This document shows positions 42,333 to 51,017 of a stretch of 64,000 nucleotides of DNA, piece after piece. The DNA lies in assembly GCA_038246545.1 (NCBI GenBank), contig JBBRVW010000029.1, forward strand, positions 1-64,000, read 5' to 3'. Source of the stretch: JBBRVW01 sp038246545. Lineage in GTDB: Bacteria; Actinomycetota; Actinomycetes; JACCUZ01. The notes beneath the pieces are model-generated. The model saw only the letters and a program-made list of their open reading frames with translations, was not told the origin of the DNA and did no database searches. The position numbers were made by a program, and so were the translations under genes. Within the stretch, counting starts at the first letter, position 1, and the number at the start of each line of letters is the position of its first letter.

Positions 42333-44432
42333 ATGTCGGAGCTCGTAGCCGCGCCGCAGGGCCGGCCCCGACGACTCCGCATCGGCATCGACACGGGCGG
42401 CACGTTCACCGATGTCGTCGCCGTGGACGCCGGCACCGGACGGGTGGTGACCACCAAGACGCCCTCGACACCGGCGAATCCCGCGGACGGCTTCATGGCC
42501 GGTGTCCGCAAGGTGCTCGACCTCATGGGCGCCTCCGGCGCCGACGTCACCTCGGTCAGCCACGGCACCACCGTGGCCACCAACCAGCTGCTCGAGGGCA
42601 AGGTCGGTGACCTCGGCTTCATCACCACCGAGGGGTACGAGTTCCTGCTCGAAATCGCCCGGCAGTCGGTGCCGGACGGGTACGGCAACTCCTACTTCTG
42701 GGTGAAGCCGCCGCGCATCGTGCCGGTGCACCGCGTCCGGACCGTGCGCGGCCGGCTGGACTTCCAGGGCCGCGAGGTGCGCCCCTTCGACGAGGCGGAC
42801 GCAGTGGCCGCGGCCCGCTTCTTCCGCGACGCCGGGATCGACACGATCGGCGTCTGCTTCCTGCACTCCTACGCCGACCCCTCGCACGAGCTGGCGATGC
42901 GCGAGGTGCTGCGCCGGGAGCACCCGGCGGCCGTCGTGTCGATCTCTTGCGAGGTGCTGCGTGAGTACCGCGAGTACGAGCGGGCCGTGACGACCCTCGT
43001 CGACGCCGCGGTGAAGCCGCGGATGTCGTCCTACGTCGCGAACATCCGCGCGCGGCTGGACCAGCTGTCGCCGGGCGTGCCGTTCTACGTCATGAAGTCC
43101 AACGGCGGCGTGCTGTCCGCCGAGGAGGTCGTGCACCAGCCGATCACCACGGTGCTCTCCGGGCCTGCGGCCGGCGCGCTGGGCGCTGCGCTGGTGGCTC
43201 GCGAGGCCGGGTTCGACAAGCTGCTCACCTGCGACGGCGGTGGCACGTCGACCGATGTCGCCGTGGTGCTCGACGGCGAGCCGGCGCTGAGCACCGAGGG
43301 CACCGTCGGCAGCTACCCGAGCAAGGTGCCGATGATCGACGTCGTCACGGTCGGCGCCGGGGGCGGCTCGGTGGCCTGGGTGTCGCCCGAGGGGTCACTC
43401 AAGGTGGGGCCGCGCTCGGCGGGTGCCGACCCGGGTCCGCTCTGCTACGGCAAGGGCGGCACCGAGCCCACCGTCACCGACGCACACGTGGTGCTGGGCC
43501 GGATCCCGCCGCACCTGCTGGGCGGTGAGATCCTCCTCGACGTCGGGGCCGCCCGCGCCGGACTCGAGGCGCTGGCCGACCGGCTCGGTCTCACCGTCGA
43601 GAAGGCGGCTACCGGCATTCTGGAGATCTCGGCCTGGAACCAGGCGAACGCCCTGCGCGAGGTGACGGTCAAACGGGGTCTCGACGTCCGTGACTTCACG
43701 ATGGCGACCTTCGGTGGCTCCGGCTCGTTGCTCCTGTGCCGCCTCGTCGATGTCCTGGGGCTCGCCGGTGTGCTCGTGCCGCGCGATCCGGGCAACCTGT
43801 CGGCGTTCGGCCTGCTCACGGTCGACGTCCGCAACGACTACGTGCGCACCGCCGTGAGCCGCCACGCCGACCTCGACCGGCAGTCGGTGGCGGCCGTGCT
43901 CGACGACCTCCAGTCGCAGGCGGCTGCCGCACTGGACCGGGAAGGGTTCGGGCGCTCCGAGCACCGCTACCTGCGCAGCGCGGACCTGCGCTACGTCGGC
44001 CAGGCGTTCGAGGTTCGCGTCCCGGCCCCGGACGGTGAGGTCGACGACGCGTTCGTCGACGCGGTCGCGGGCGCGTTCCACGATGCGCACGAGCAGCTGT
44101 ACGGCTATGCCTTCCGTGGGGACGATCGTCAGCCGGTGGAATGGGTCAACCTCCGGGTCACGGGGGTCGGCCCCATCGAGCGGCCGCGGCTCACCGAGCT
44201 GCCGGCGCTCGACGGGGGCGTCGAGCGGGCCCGCACCGGCGTCCGCCCGGTGCACTTCGACGACTGGGCCGAGACGCCGGTCTACTGGCGCCCGGACCTG
44301 GCCCCGGGTGACGTCGTCGCAGGTCCGGCGGTGGTCGAGGAGTTCGGGTCCACCGTGCCGCTGCACCCGGGCTACCTGGCGACCGTCGACCGGTTCGGCA
44401 ACCTGCTGGTCACCAGGACGGAGACGTCATGA
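42333..44432 (+). CDS. hyuA: hydantoinase/oxoprolinase-family subunit A
   Basis: A 699-residue protein of the ATP-dependent hydantoinase A / oxoprolinase / acetone carboxylase beta family. The N-terminal actin-like domain begins RIGIDTGGTFTDVVAVD (about residues 16-32), with SHGTTVATNQLLEGK for phosphate. The core carries LSGPAAGALGAALVAREAGF and CDGGGTSTDVAVV (second nucleotide loop), then GAGGGSVAWV. It acts with HyuB (4-base overlap), hydrolysing cyclic amides such as hydantoins or 5-oxoproline, or carboxylating ketones. The exact substrate is not readable. GGAGGTGACCG precedes the ATG. Confidence 0.92.
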   Translation: MSELVAAPQGRPRRLRIGIDTGGTFTDVVAVDAGTGRVVTTKTPSTPANPADGFMAGVRKVLDLMGASGADVTSVSHGTTVATNQLLEGKVGDLGFITTEGYEFLLEIARQSVPDGYGNSYFWVKPPRIVPVHRVRTVRGRLDFQGREVRPFDEADAVAAARFFRDAGIDTIGVCFLHSYADPSHELAMREVLRREHPAAVVSISCEVLREYREYERAVTTLVDAAVKPRMSSYVANIRARLDQLSPGVPFYVMKSNGGVLSAEEVVHQPITTVLSGPAAGALGAALVAREAGFDKLLTCDGGGTSTDVAVVLDGEPALSTEGTVGSYPSKVPMIDVVTVGAGGGSVAWVSPEGSLKVGPRSAGADPGPLCYGKGGTEPTVTDAHVVLGRIPPHLLGGEILLDVGAARAGLEALADRLGLTVEKAATGILEISAWNQANALREVTVKRGLDVRDFTMATFGGSGSLLLCRLVDVLGLAGVLVPRDPGNLSAFGLLTVDVRNDYVRTAVSRHADLDRQSVAAVLDDLQSQAAAALDREGFGRSEHRYLRSADLRYVGQAFEVRVPAPDGEVDDAFVDAVAGAFHDAHEQLYGYAFRGDDRQPVEWVNLRVTGVGPIERPRLTELPALDGGVERARTGVRPVHFDDWAETPVYWRPDLAPGDVVAGPAVVEEFGSTVPLHPGYLATVDRFGNLLVTRTETS

Positions 44433-46288
44433 CCGTCGACCCGGTGCTCATCGAGATCGTCGAGGGGTCGCTCGCCGCGATCGAGAAGGAGGTCGAGACC
44501 GCGATCGGGCGGACCGCGCGGTCACCGATGATCCGCGACGCCCACGACTTCCGCGCCGGCATCCACGACCGGCGGCTGCGCAAGCTGACCGGCCGCTCGT
44601 ACTCCGCCCTCGTCCACCCGGTGGCGCGCGACTTCCCGCTGGAGACGATGCGCCCCGGCGACGTGTTCTTCCACAACGACGTCTACCTCTCCGAGGGTGG
44701 CATCGGCCACCTGCCCGATCTCTGCGTGACCGTCCCGGTGTTCGTCGACGGCCCGGCCGGCCCGGACGTCGTGGCGTTCGTGCAGGCCTTCGGACATCAC
44801 GACGACATCGGCGGCTCGGTCCCCGGCTCGATGCCCTCGACAGCCACCTCCGTCTTCCAGGAGGGGCTCATGGTCCCGCCGATCCGGCTCTGGGACCAGG
44901 GCGTCCGCAACGACGCCGCATTGCGCATCATGACGCGCAACTCGCGGATGCCCGACTCGCTCGCCGCCGACCTCGACGCCGAGTGCTCGGCCTGCCTGAT
45001 GGGCTCGCGCCGGCTCGGTGAGCTGTTCACGCGCTACGGGCGCGAGACCGTCGAGGAGTGCTTCGACGCGATCGTCGACAGGACCACCGACACCTACCGT
45101 CGCGAGATCCTGTCGCAGATCCCGGACGGCAGCTACGTCTGGGAGGACTACGCCGAGCACGACGGCGTCGACGAGCCGCGGCTGCACGCGCAGCGCATCA
45201 CGCTGACGATGGACTCGACGAAGGAGCGCCCCCTGGTGCTCGACTTCACCGGCACGTCGCCGCAGGCCAAAGGACCGATCAACCACTGCGGTGACTATGC
45301 CGACGGCAACTTCCTGGCCAAGTGGCTGGCGCCGATCCTGCGCAACCTGGCTGCGACGCCTGAGCGGATGGCCGAGCTCGACGTCAACGAGGGCGTCGTT
45401 CCGCTCATCGAGATGCGGTTCCCGCCGCCGGGCACCTTGCTCACACCGGTCTTTCCGGCCCCGACGAACGCCCGGACCTTCGTCATCCTGCGGCTGCTCG
45501 GCGTGCTCGCCGGGGTCCTCGCGAAGGCTGTCGACGGCCGGATGCCGGCCGACCAGGAGACGATCCGGTACACCGGCGTGTACGGGACCGACCGCGACGG
45601 GGAGCCGTACCTCATGCGCGAGGTGCTCGGAGGCGGTTCCGGTGGCAGGTGGTACGCCGACGGCGAGGACACCATCCATGTCGTCCCGGACTCGCGGAAC
45701 CTGCCGACCGAGTTCACCGAGTCGCGCTTCCCGTTCCTCGTCGAGCGCCTCGGCCTGGCGCAGGACTCCGGCGGCGCCGGGCAGTACCGCGGCGGCCTCG
45801 GCTACGAGAAGCACATCCGGATGCTGCGCGACGCGCACTTCATGTCGATCGCCGACCGCTCGATCCTGGCCTGCTGGGGGGTGAAGGGCGGCAAGGCGGG
45901 CCGGTCGTTCCAGGTGACGATCGACCCGGGTGGCGCGCACGAGCTCGAGGTCGACGCCCTCGCCGACGCCGAGCCGGTGCGCGCCGGCCAGCTGATCCGG
46001 ATCCGGACCACGGGTGGCGGCGGCTGGGGCGACCCGCTCGAGCGGGCAGTGGCCGACGTGGTGCGCGACGTCGAGTGGCGCAAGGTGTCGGTGACGTCGG
46101 CCCGGGCCGACTACGGCGTCGTGCTGGCTCTCGAGGGTGCCGCGGCCTCGGTCGACGAGGCGGCTACCGACGCGCTGCGGACAGAGCTGCGCAGCCGGCG
46201 GACCGGTGACGAGCCGTTCTTCGACCGCGGACCGGGCTACGCCCGGCTGTCCGGCGGCGCGCCGTACGCCGACGTGGACCTGAGGTAG
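44429..46288 (+). CDS. hyuB: hydantoinase/oxoprolinase-family subunit B
   Basis: A 619-residue HyuB/HyuB-like partner. Family blocks: IVEGSLAAIEKEVETAIGRT at the N-terminus, DVFFHNDVYLSEGGIGHLPD (metal-type His/Asp residues, about 75-94), HHDDIGGSVPGSMPS, DFTGTSPQAKGPINH, and the C-terminal TGGGGWGDPLERAVADVVRD. The ATG overlaps the stop of hyuA. With HyuA it forms the heteromeric ATP-dependent cyclic-amidase. It may open the ring of the oxidised product made by the molybdenum hydroxylase 16 kb away, but nothing in the sequence proves the link. Confidence 0.92.
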   Translation: MTVDPVLIEIVEGSLAAIEKEVETAIGRTARSPMIRDAHDFRAGIHDRRLRKLTGRSYSALVHPVARDFPLETMRPGDVFFHNDVYLSEGGIGHLPDLCVTVPVFVDGPAGPDVVAFVQAFGHHDDIGGSVPGSMPSTATSVFQEGLMVPPIRLWDQGVRNDAALRIMTRNSRMPDSLAADLDAECSACLMGSRRLGELFTRYGRETVEECFDAIVDRTTDTYRREILSQIPDGSYVWEDYAEHDGVDEPRLHAQRITLTMDSTKERPLVLDFTGTSPQAKGPINHCGDYADGNFLAKWLAPILRNLAATPERMAELDVNEGVVPLIEMRFPPPGTLLTPVFPAPTNARTFVILRLLGVLAGVLAKAVDGRMPADQETIRYTGVYGTDRDGEPYLMREVLGGGSGGRWYADGEDTIHVVPDSRNLPTEFTESRFPFLVERLGLAQDSGGAGQYRGGLGYEKHIRMLRDAHFMSIADRSILACWGVKGGKAGRSFQVTIDPGGAHELEVDALADAEPVRAGQLIRIRTTGGGGWGDPLERAVADVVRDVEWRKVSVTSARADYGVVLALEGAAASVDEAATDALRTELRSRRTGDEPFFDRGPGYARLSGGAPYADVDLR

Positions 46289-46302
46289 CCACTGGCCATG
46301 TA

Positions 46303-46331
46303 GTGACTTGACGGATCCGTCAAGTGATAAT
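46303..46331 (+). promoter_or_regulatory. arsR promoter with embedded 20-bp operator
   Basis: GTGACT (46303-46308) and GATAAT (46326-46331) are spaced by 17 bases and form a reasonable sigma-70-type promoter. The whole spacer is taken up by the perfect 20-bp palindrome ACTTGACGGATCCGTCAAGT (46306-46325). GATAAT ends 8 bases before the arsR ATG, so the message would be nearly or fully leaderless. Confidence 0.7.
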
Positions 46332-46339
46332 GTCCAGGG

Positions 46340-46705
46340 ATGCCGACCACTGCAGTCGCCGAGGCCAAGGCCGAGATGTTCCGCGCGCTGGCCCACCCGT
46401 TGCGGATCAGGGCCCTGGAGGTCCTCGTGGTCGGTGAGCGGGCGGTCGGCTCGCTGGCCGAGACGCTGGCCGCCGAGATGTCGCACCTGTCCCAGCAGCT
46501 GGCGGTGCTGCGGAGGGCCCAGCTGGTGCAGTCCAGGCGGGCCGGCAGCACGGTGTTCTACTCGGTCCGCGACCCGCGGACGGCCGACCTGCTGGCCGTC
46601 GCGCGCGAGATGCTGCTCGGCGGGCTGCGCGACAACCAGGTCCTCCTCACCGATCTCGAGAACGACGCTCTGCCAGCAGGCTCCGCCCCGGGGCCCGGGG
46701 CGTGA
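46340..46705 (+). CDS. ArsR-family transcriptional repressor
   Basis: A 121-residue winged-helix regulator: MFRALAHPLRIRALEVLV, ERAVGSLAETL, then the recognition helix MSHLSQQLAVLRRAQLVQSR and the wing AGSTVFYSVRDPR. The metal-binding Cys pair ELCVCDL of the classic ArsR/SmtB proteins is missing, so it is probably not an arsenic or zinc sensor. A 20-bp perfect palindrome just upstream is very likely its autoregulatory operator. The stop overlaps the GTG of the SulP transporter, so it controls that gene. The inducer may be an anion or redox signal. Confidence 0.92.
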   Translation: MPTTAVAEAKAEMFRALAHPLRIRALEVLVVGERAVGSLAETLAAEMSHLSQQLAVLRRAQLVQSRRAGSTVFYSVRDPRTADLLAVAREMLLGGLRDNQVLLTDLENDALPAGSAPGPGA

Positions 46706-48396
46706 CACGGGTTCGGCTCGCGGTGGGCCGGCTGCTCCCGTCGTCCCGTGACTACGTCGACCTGCGGCGCAGCTGGGCGGGTGACCTGCTGGCGGGGCTC
46801 ACCGTCGCCGTCGTCGCGTTGCCGCTGGCGCTGGGGTTCGGCGTCGTGTCGGGCGTCGGGCCGGAGGCGGGACTGGTCACGGCCGTCGTCGCGGGAGTCG
46901 TCGCCGCCGTGTTCGGTGGCTCAGGGCTCCAGGTGTCGGGACCAACGGGGGCGATGGCTGTCGTGCTGCTCCCCATCGTCTCGGAGCACGGGGCGGCGGT
47001 GGTCCCGGCAGTGGCGCTGATGGCGGGCGTGATCGTCGTGGTCGCCGGCGCGCTCGGGCTCGGCCGCCTGGTCGGTCTGATCCCCTGGCCGGTGGTGGAG
47101 GGGTTCACGGTGGGCATCGCGCTCGTGATCGCCGCTCAACAGGTGCCGATGGCCCTGGGTGTCGCTCGCCCCGAGGGTGACCACGCGTCGGTCGTCGCGA
47201 TCCGGGCGGTCGTCCACGCCGTCGGCGACCCGGACGTCACCACGCTGTTGCTGCTGGGGCTCACCGTCGTCCTGGCGGGCGGGCTGCCCCTCCTGCGCCG
47301 ATCGCTCCCTGCGAGCCTCGTCGCCGTGGTGGTGACGACCGTCGTCGCGAGCCTCGTGGGCGCGGACGTCGCCGTCATCGGTGAGATCCCGCGGACCCTC
47401 CCCGCTCCTTCGGTGCCTGCGCTGGGCAGCTGGCTGGCCCTCGTCTCGCCGGCTGTGGTGGTCGCTGCCCTGGTGGCCCTCGAGAGCCTGCTGTCGGCTC
47501 GGGTCGCCGACGGCATGGCCGACGTCGCGCCCCACTCGCCGGACCGCGAGCTGGTGGGACAGGGGCTCGCCAACCTGGCGTCCGGTCTCTTCGGCGGCAT
47601 GCCGGCGACGGGTGCGATCGCGCGGACGGCGGTGAACGCCCGAGCGGGTGCCGCGACCCGGCTCGCGTCCCTCAGCCACGCCGTCGTCCTCGCGCTGATG
47701 CTGCTGGTCGCTGCAGGCGCGGTCGGCCGGATCCCGCTGGTAGCCCTGGCCGGCGTCCTGCTCGTGACGGCGTGGCGGATGGTGGAGCGGTACTCGGTAC
47801 TTGCTGTGCTCCGCTCCACGCGCACCGATGCGGCGGTGTTCCTGCTCACCGCCGCGGCGACCGTGGCGTTCGACCTGGTGGTGGCCGTCGAGGTCGGCAT
47901 CGTGCTGGCCGTCGTCGTCGCACTCGTCCAGCTGTCCCGGACTGCACGGCTGGTGGAGGACCCGCCCGTCGTCGACGAACTGGCGTCAGCCGCCGAGCAC
48001 CGCCTCCTGCGTGAGCACGTCCTCGTCTACCGCCTGGACGGGCCGCTCTTCTTCGGGGCGGCGTCGAGGTTCCTCGCCCAGCTCACCGCGGTCTCCGACG
48101 TCCGCGTCGTGGTGCTGCGGCTGGCGAACCTGGCGATGCTCGATGCCAGCGGCGCCCGCGCGCTGTCCGAGATCATCGCCCAGTTTGACGACCGGGGGAT
48201 CGCCGTCGTCCTCAAGGTGGCGTCTCCGGAGCACCTCCGTCTCCTCCGGACGGTCGGGGCGCTGGACCGGCTGGACAAGGCGGGTCACGTCACCGGCGAC
48301 CTGGACGCGGCGTTGGCACACGCGAGGTCGCACGCCCTTCGCGGGCGACACCCACCGGCCGGGCCTGACACTGTTGTCGAGCTCACCGGGTCGTAG
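46702..48396 (+). CDS. SulP-family anion transporter with STAS domain
   Basis: A 564-residue SLC26/SulP transporter. About 10-12 membrane segments start at LAGLTVAVVALPLALGFGVV. Family blocks include GLQVSGPTGAMAVVLLPIV, IPWPVVEGFTVGIALVIAAQ and ALESLLSARVADGMAD, then GLANLASGLFGGMPATGAIARTA. A cytoplasmic STAS domain covers about residues 440-545 (VYRLDGPLFFGAASRFLAQL, MLDASGARALSEII). Substrates in the family are sulfate, bicarbonate or carboxylates. Pairing with an ArsR protein is a recurrent actinobacterial arrangement. The GTG start overlaps arsR. Confidence 0.92.
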   Translation: MTRVRLAVGRLLPSSRDYVDLRRSWAGDLLAGLTVAVVALPLALGFGVVSGVGPEAGLVTAVVAGVVAAVFGGSGLQVSGPTGAMAVVLLPIVSEHGAAVVPAVALMAGVIVVVAGALGLGRLVGLIPWPVVEGFTVGIALVIAAQQVPMALGVARPEGDHASVVAIRAVVHAVGDPDVTTLLLLGLTVVLAGGLPLLRRSLPASLVAVVVTTVVASLVGADVAVIGEIPRTLPAPSVPALGSWLALVSPAVVVAALVALESLLSARVADGMADVAPHSPDRELVGQGLANLASGLFGGMPATGAIARTAVNARAGAATRLASLSHAVVLALMLLVAAGAVGRIPLVALAGVLLVTAWRMVERYSVLAVLRSTRTDAAVFLLTAAATVAFDLVVAVEVGIVLAVVVALVQLSRTARLVEDPPVVDELASAAEHRLLREHVLVYRLDGPLFFGAASRFLAQLTAVSDVRVVVLRLANLAMLDASGARALSEIIAQFDDRGIAVVLKVASPEHLRLLRTVGALDRLDKAGHVTGDLDAALAHARSHALRGRHPPAGPDTVVELTGS

Positions 48397-49248
48397 CGGA
48401 CGTCAGGACAGCGCGCTCCGCACCCCCCGGACAGCGGGCGGTGGTCACCCGGACGGTCTGGTCGACGACGAGGCTGCCGTCGGCAGCCTGCAGCGGCCCC
48501 AAGGATCTCGAAGACGCCCTCCTTCACCACCGGCCGCTCGTCCTCGGGGACCGCGAGCCAGAACGCACGCAGGCCGACTGTCCAGGACCTGTCGTTCCAG
48601 GCCTCCAGGGAGTCGTAGCGCACCTCGACGCCGGACTCGACCGTCGATGCGTCCGCGAATCCGGCGGTGGTGGCCAGAGCGGCCGTCGACTCCGTGCTCG
48701 CGAACGGCCCGGTCTGCCCGCAGGTGCGCGCGTCGAGGACAGCCGGCGGGAGGTAGGCCTCGACGACCTCGTCGATGCGGGACCAGACGTCGTCCCGCGT
48801 CCCGAACGTGGTGAAGCCCAGCCGGCCGTCGGGTCGCAGCAGCTCGCGCCAGGCAGTGAGCGCGGCCACCGGGTCCGGCAGGAAGAACAGCACCAGCGAG
48901 GCCGTCACCACGTCGTACGACGAGCCCGGCAGGCCGGGCGCGGAGGCGTCGCGAACCAGCAGCTCGATACCGTCGCGCCCGCCGCCGCGCAGGTCGGCCT
49001 CGAGTGCGCGCAGCATCCCGGTCGACAGGTCGATGTCGGCCGCCCGGCCGGACCGCGGGGGCCGCTCGCATGGTCACCGCCCCACGACCGCAGCCGACGT
49101 CGAGCAGGCTCTCGCCCGGGCGTGGGCGTACCGAGGCGAGCAGCAGGTCGGCGATCGTCCCGAAGTAGGCAACCCTGCCCTGGTCGTAGTCGTCGGCCAT
49201 GGCGTCGAACGTCGCGACCACCCGGCGCACCTGCTCAGTCGGTTGCAC
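48383..49248 (-). pseudogene. SAM-dependent methyltransferase with two +1 frameshifts
   Basis: The reading starts at GTG 49248 (VQPTEQVRRVVATFDAMADD), six bases after a CACGAT hexamer. It runs through motif I LLDVGCGRGAVTMRA and then loses frame. After one extra base in the G5 run at 49057-49061 the continuation is ADIDLSTGMLRALEADLRGG, DVVTASLVLFFLPDP and so on. A second extra base in the C4 run at 48497-48500 restores LQAADGSLVVDQTVRVTTAR up to TGA at 48383. Removing both gives an intact 287-residue UbiE-like methyltransferase. Either the gene is decaying or these are two sequencing indels. The end overlaps sulP by 14 bases. Confidence 0.78.
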
Positions 49249-49254
49249 GACGTC

Positions 49255-49260
49255 ATCGTG
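49255..49260 (-). promoter_or_regulatory. CACGAT -10-like hexamer, leaderless start at 49248
   Basis: On the minus strand CACGAT, GACGTC (6 bases) and GTG follow one another, the same spacing as at other leaderless starts in the window. The match to TANNNT is partial. Confidence 0.35.
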
Positions 49261-49349
49261 GCGTTGCGGGGGTGGTGGCGCCACGGTTCGTGGGTAACGC
49301 ATGGCAGCTCCGGGGCGATGAACCGACGCGACCTACGACGGAGGTGGAC

Positions 49350-49817
49350 GTGCACGCCGGACTGCTGGACCGCGCGACCCGGAGTGCCCGGCTCGCGGTG
49401 CTGGCCGCGGTGGCCCTGGCGGCCGGCGCGGTCGTGGGAGCCTCGGCCCTGTCCGGTGGACCCACCACGCTCGTGACGGTGTCCGGCACGTCCACCTCGG
49501 CGGGGCCGACCGGGAGCGAGCACGCAGCTGCCGGTCGGTCCGACAAGGCCGACGAGAAGTCCGCGAAGGCGCACGACAAGAGCGAGAGGGCCGACGAGAA
49601 GGTCGACGAGAAGGCTCACAAGGCGGACGACAAGGCGGACGACAAGGCGGACAGGGCCGACGAGGGTGGCGGCGGCGGCGTCCACGGCAGCTGCGTGTCC
49701 GCCGTGGCGCGCGACAAGGGCGCGGTCGGTGGCCCGCACCACAACCACGGCTATGCCGTCAGCCGGGCTGCGCACACCTGCCCGAACCCGCGACCCGGCG
49801 GCAGCGCGGGCGGCTGA
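49350..49817 (+). CDS. small secreted Lys/Asp/Ala-repeat protein
   Basis: A 155-residue protein I cannot assign to a family. GTG at 49350 follows GGAGG at 5 bases. A signal peptide or anchor (ARLAVLAAVALAAGAVVGASAL) is followed by a Ser/Thr-rich stretch. Next come about 45 residues of highly charged repeats (such as KADDKADDKADRADE), then a Gly/His segment with two Cys (HGSCVSAVA, HHNHGYAVSRAAHTC) that could form a disulfide. The charged segment should be a long helix or coiled coil. A short GC hairpin (49809-49823) spans the stop codon. Confidence 0.75.
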   Translation: MHAGLLDRATRSARLAVLAAVALAAGAVVGASALSGGPTTLVTVSGTSTSAGPTGSEHAAAGRSDKADEKSAKAHDKSERADEKVDEKAHKADDKADDKADRADEGGGGGVHGSCVSAVARDKGAVGGPHHNHGYAVSRAAHTCPNPRPGGSAGG

Positions 49818-49891
49818 GCCGCCGCGCGCCCGGAGGGGAGCGCGCGTCGGCTCAGTCGCGCACCGTCAGGTGCGTTGTGCGGGCCGCCTCG

Positions 49892-49897
49892 TAGGGT
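49892..49897 (+). promoter_or_regulatory. TAGGGT -10-like hexamer, leaderless start at 49904
   Basis: TAGGGT is followed by 6 bases (CGTCAG) and ATG. The hexamer and spacing are identical to those at 8322 and, on the minus strand, 3521. There is no Shine-Dalgarno sequence. Confidence 0.5.
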
Positions 49898-49903
49898 CGT
49901 CAG

Positions 49904-51010
49904 ATGAGCGAGCACCGCCTGTCCCGCCCCCAGGCGCGCCGGATCGCGGTGCAGGCACAGCTGCTCGACGCGCACCGACCCGACGACCTGTTCGACGTGG
50001 TCCGGCACCTCACCCTGCTGCAGCTCGACCCGACCGCGGCGGTGGCACCCAGCGCCGACCTGGTGCTCTGGAGCCGGCTCGGCCCGGGGTACGCGCCAGC
50101 CCAGCTCCAGGACGCGCTCGACCGGCAGCAGCTGGTCGAGCTGCTCGGGATGGCCCGCCCCGCCGACGACCTCGAGCTCTACCGCGCGGAGATGGCGATG
50201 TGGCCCGGCCCGCAGCCGTGGAAGGAGTGGCAGGAGGACACCCTCGACTGGGTCCGGGCCAACGAGGGGTGCCGGCTCGACGTCCTCGACCGGTTGCAGA
50301 TGGACGGGCCGCTGCCCAGCACCGAGCTGCCGGACACCTGTGTCGTCCCGTGGCGGTCGAGCGGGTGGAACGACGGACGCAACCTGCGGATGATGCTCGA
50401 CCTCATGGTGCTGCGCGGCGAGATCGCAGCCGCCGGCCGCGACGGCCGGGACCGTCTCTGGGACCTCGCCGAGCGGGTCTACCCCGCCGGGTCCGCGGTG
50501 CCGTACGAGCAGGCGCGGGACGAGAGGGACCGGCGGCGGCTGCGGTCGCTCGGCATCGCACGAGCCCGGGCGACGGTCCTGCCGGGGGAGCCGAACCACG
50601 TCGGCGAGGCCGGCGAGCCTGCCGTCGTGGAGGGCGTCCGCGGCACCTGGCGGGTCGACCCCGAGCTGCTGGACCGGCCGTTCGACGGCCGGGCCGCGCT
50701 CTTGTCGCCGCTGGACCGACTGCTGATCGACCGGAAGCGGATGACGGAGATCTTCGAGTTCGACTACCAGCTGGAGATGTACAAGCCGGTGGCCGGCCGC
50801 CGCTGGGGCTACTGGGCGATGCCCGTGCTCTACGGCGACCGGCTGGTCGGCAAGCTCGACGCCACCGCCGACCGCGGCGCTGGCGTCCTCCGGGTGCGTG
50901 CCCTGCACGAGGACGTCGCGCTCAGCGCGACGGCGCGAGCGGCGGTCCGGCGTGAGATCGGCTCCCTGGCGGACTGGCTCGGACTGGACCTCGACCTGCC
51001 GGCCGGGTGA
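49904..51010 (+). CDS. YcaQ/AlkX-type DNA glycosylase (winged helix, HTH_42)
   Basis: A 368-residue protein of the YcaQ family, bacterial monofunctional glycosylases that unhook DNA crosslinks and alkylated purines. The N-terminal SRPQARRIAVQAQLLDA is followed by the catalytic-type QxD motif LLQLDPTAAVAPSADLVLWSR (Gln/Asp near residues 41-43). Three winged helices follow. The C-terminal part has FDGRAALLSPLDRLLIDRKR, FEFDYQLEMYKPVAGRRWGYW and GDRLVGKLDATADR, all strongly conserved in the family. It is not in an operon with its neighbours. Confidence 0.88.
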   Translation: MSEHRLSRPQARRIAVQAQLLDAHRPDDLFDVVRHLTLLQLDPTAAVAPSADLVLWSRLGPGYAPAQLQDALDRQQLVELLGMARPADDLELYRAEMAMWPGPQPWKEWQEDTLDWVRANEGCRLDVLDRLQMDGPLPSTELPDTCVVPWRSSGWNDGRNLRMMLDLMVLRGEIAAAGRDGRDRLWDLAERVYPAGSAVPYEQARDERDRRRLRSLGIARARATVLPGEPNHVGEAGEPAVVEGVRGTWRVDPELLDRPFDGRAALLSPLDRLLIDRKRMTEIFEFDYQLEMYKPVAGRRWGYWAMPVLYGDRLVGKLDATADRGAGVLRVRALHEDVALSATARAAVRREIGSLADWLGLDLDLPAG

Positions 51011-51017
51011 CCGGGCG

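Noticed and set aside
49809..49823. Hairpin GGCGGC-TGA-GCCGCC spanning the stop of the Lys-rich protein gene as a terminator
   Set aside because: The perfect stem is only 6 bp with a 3-base loop. It may help termination, but it is much weaker than the hairpins at 22402, 34705 and 36047, so it is not listed as a feature.
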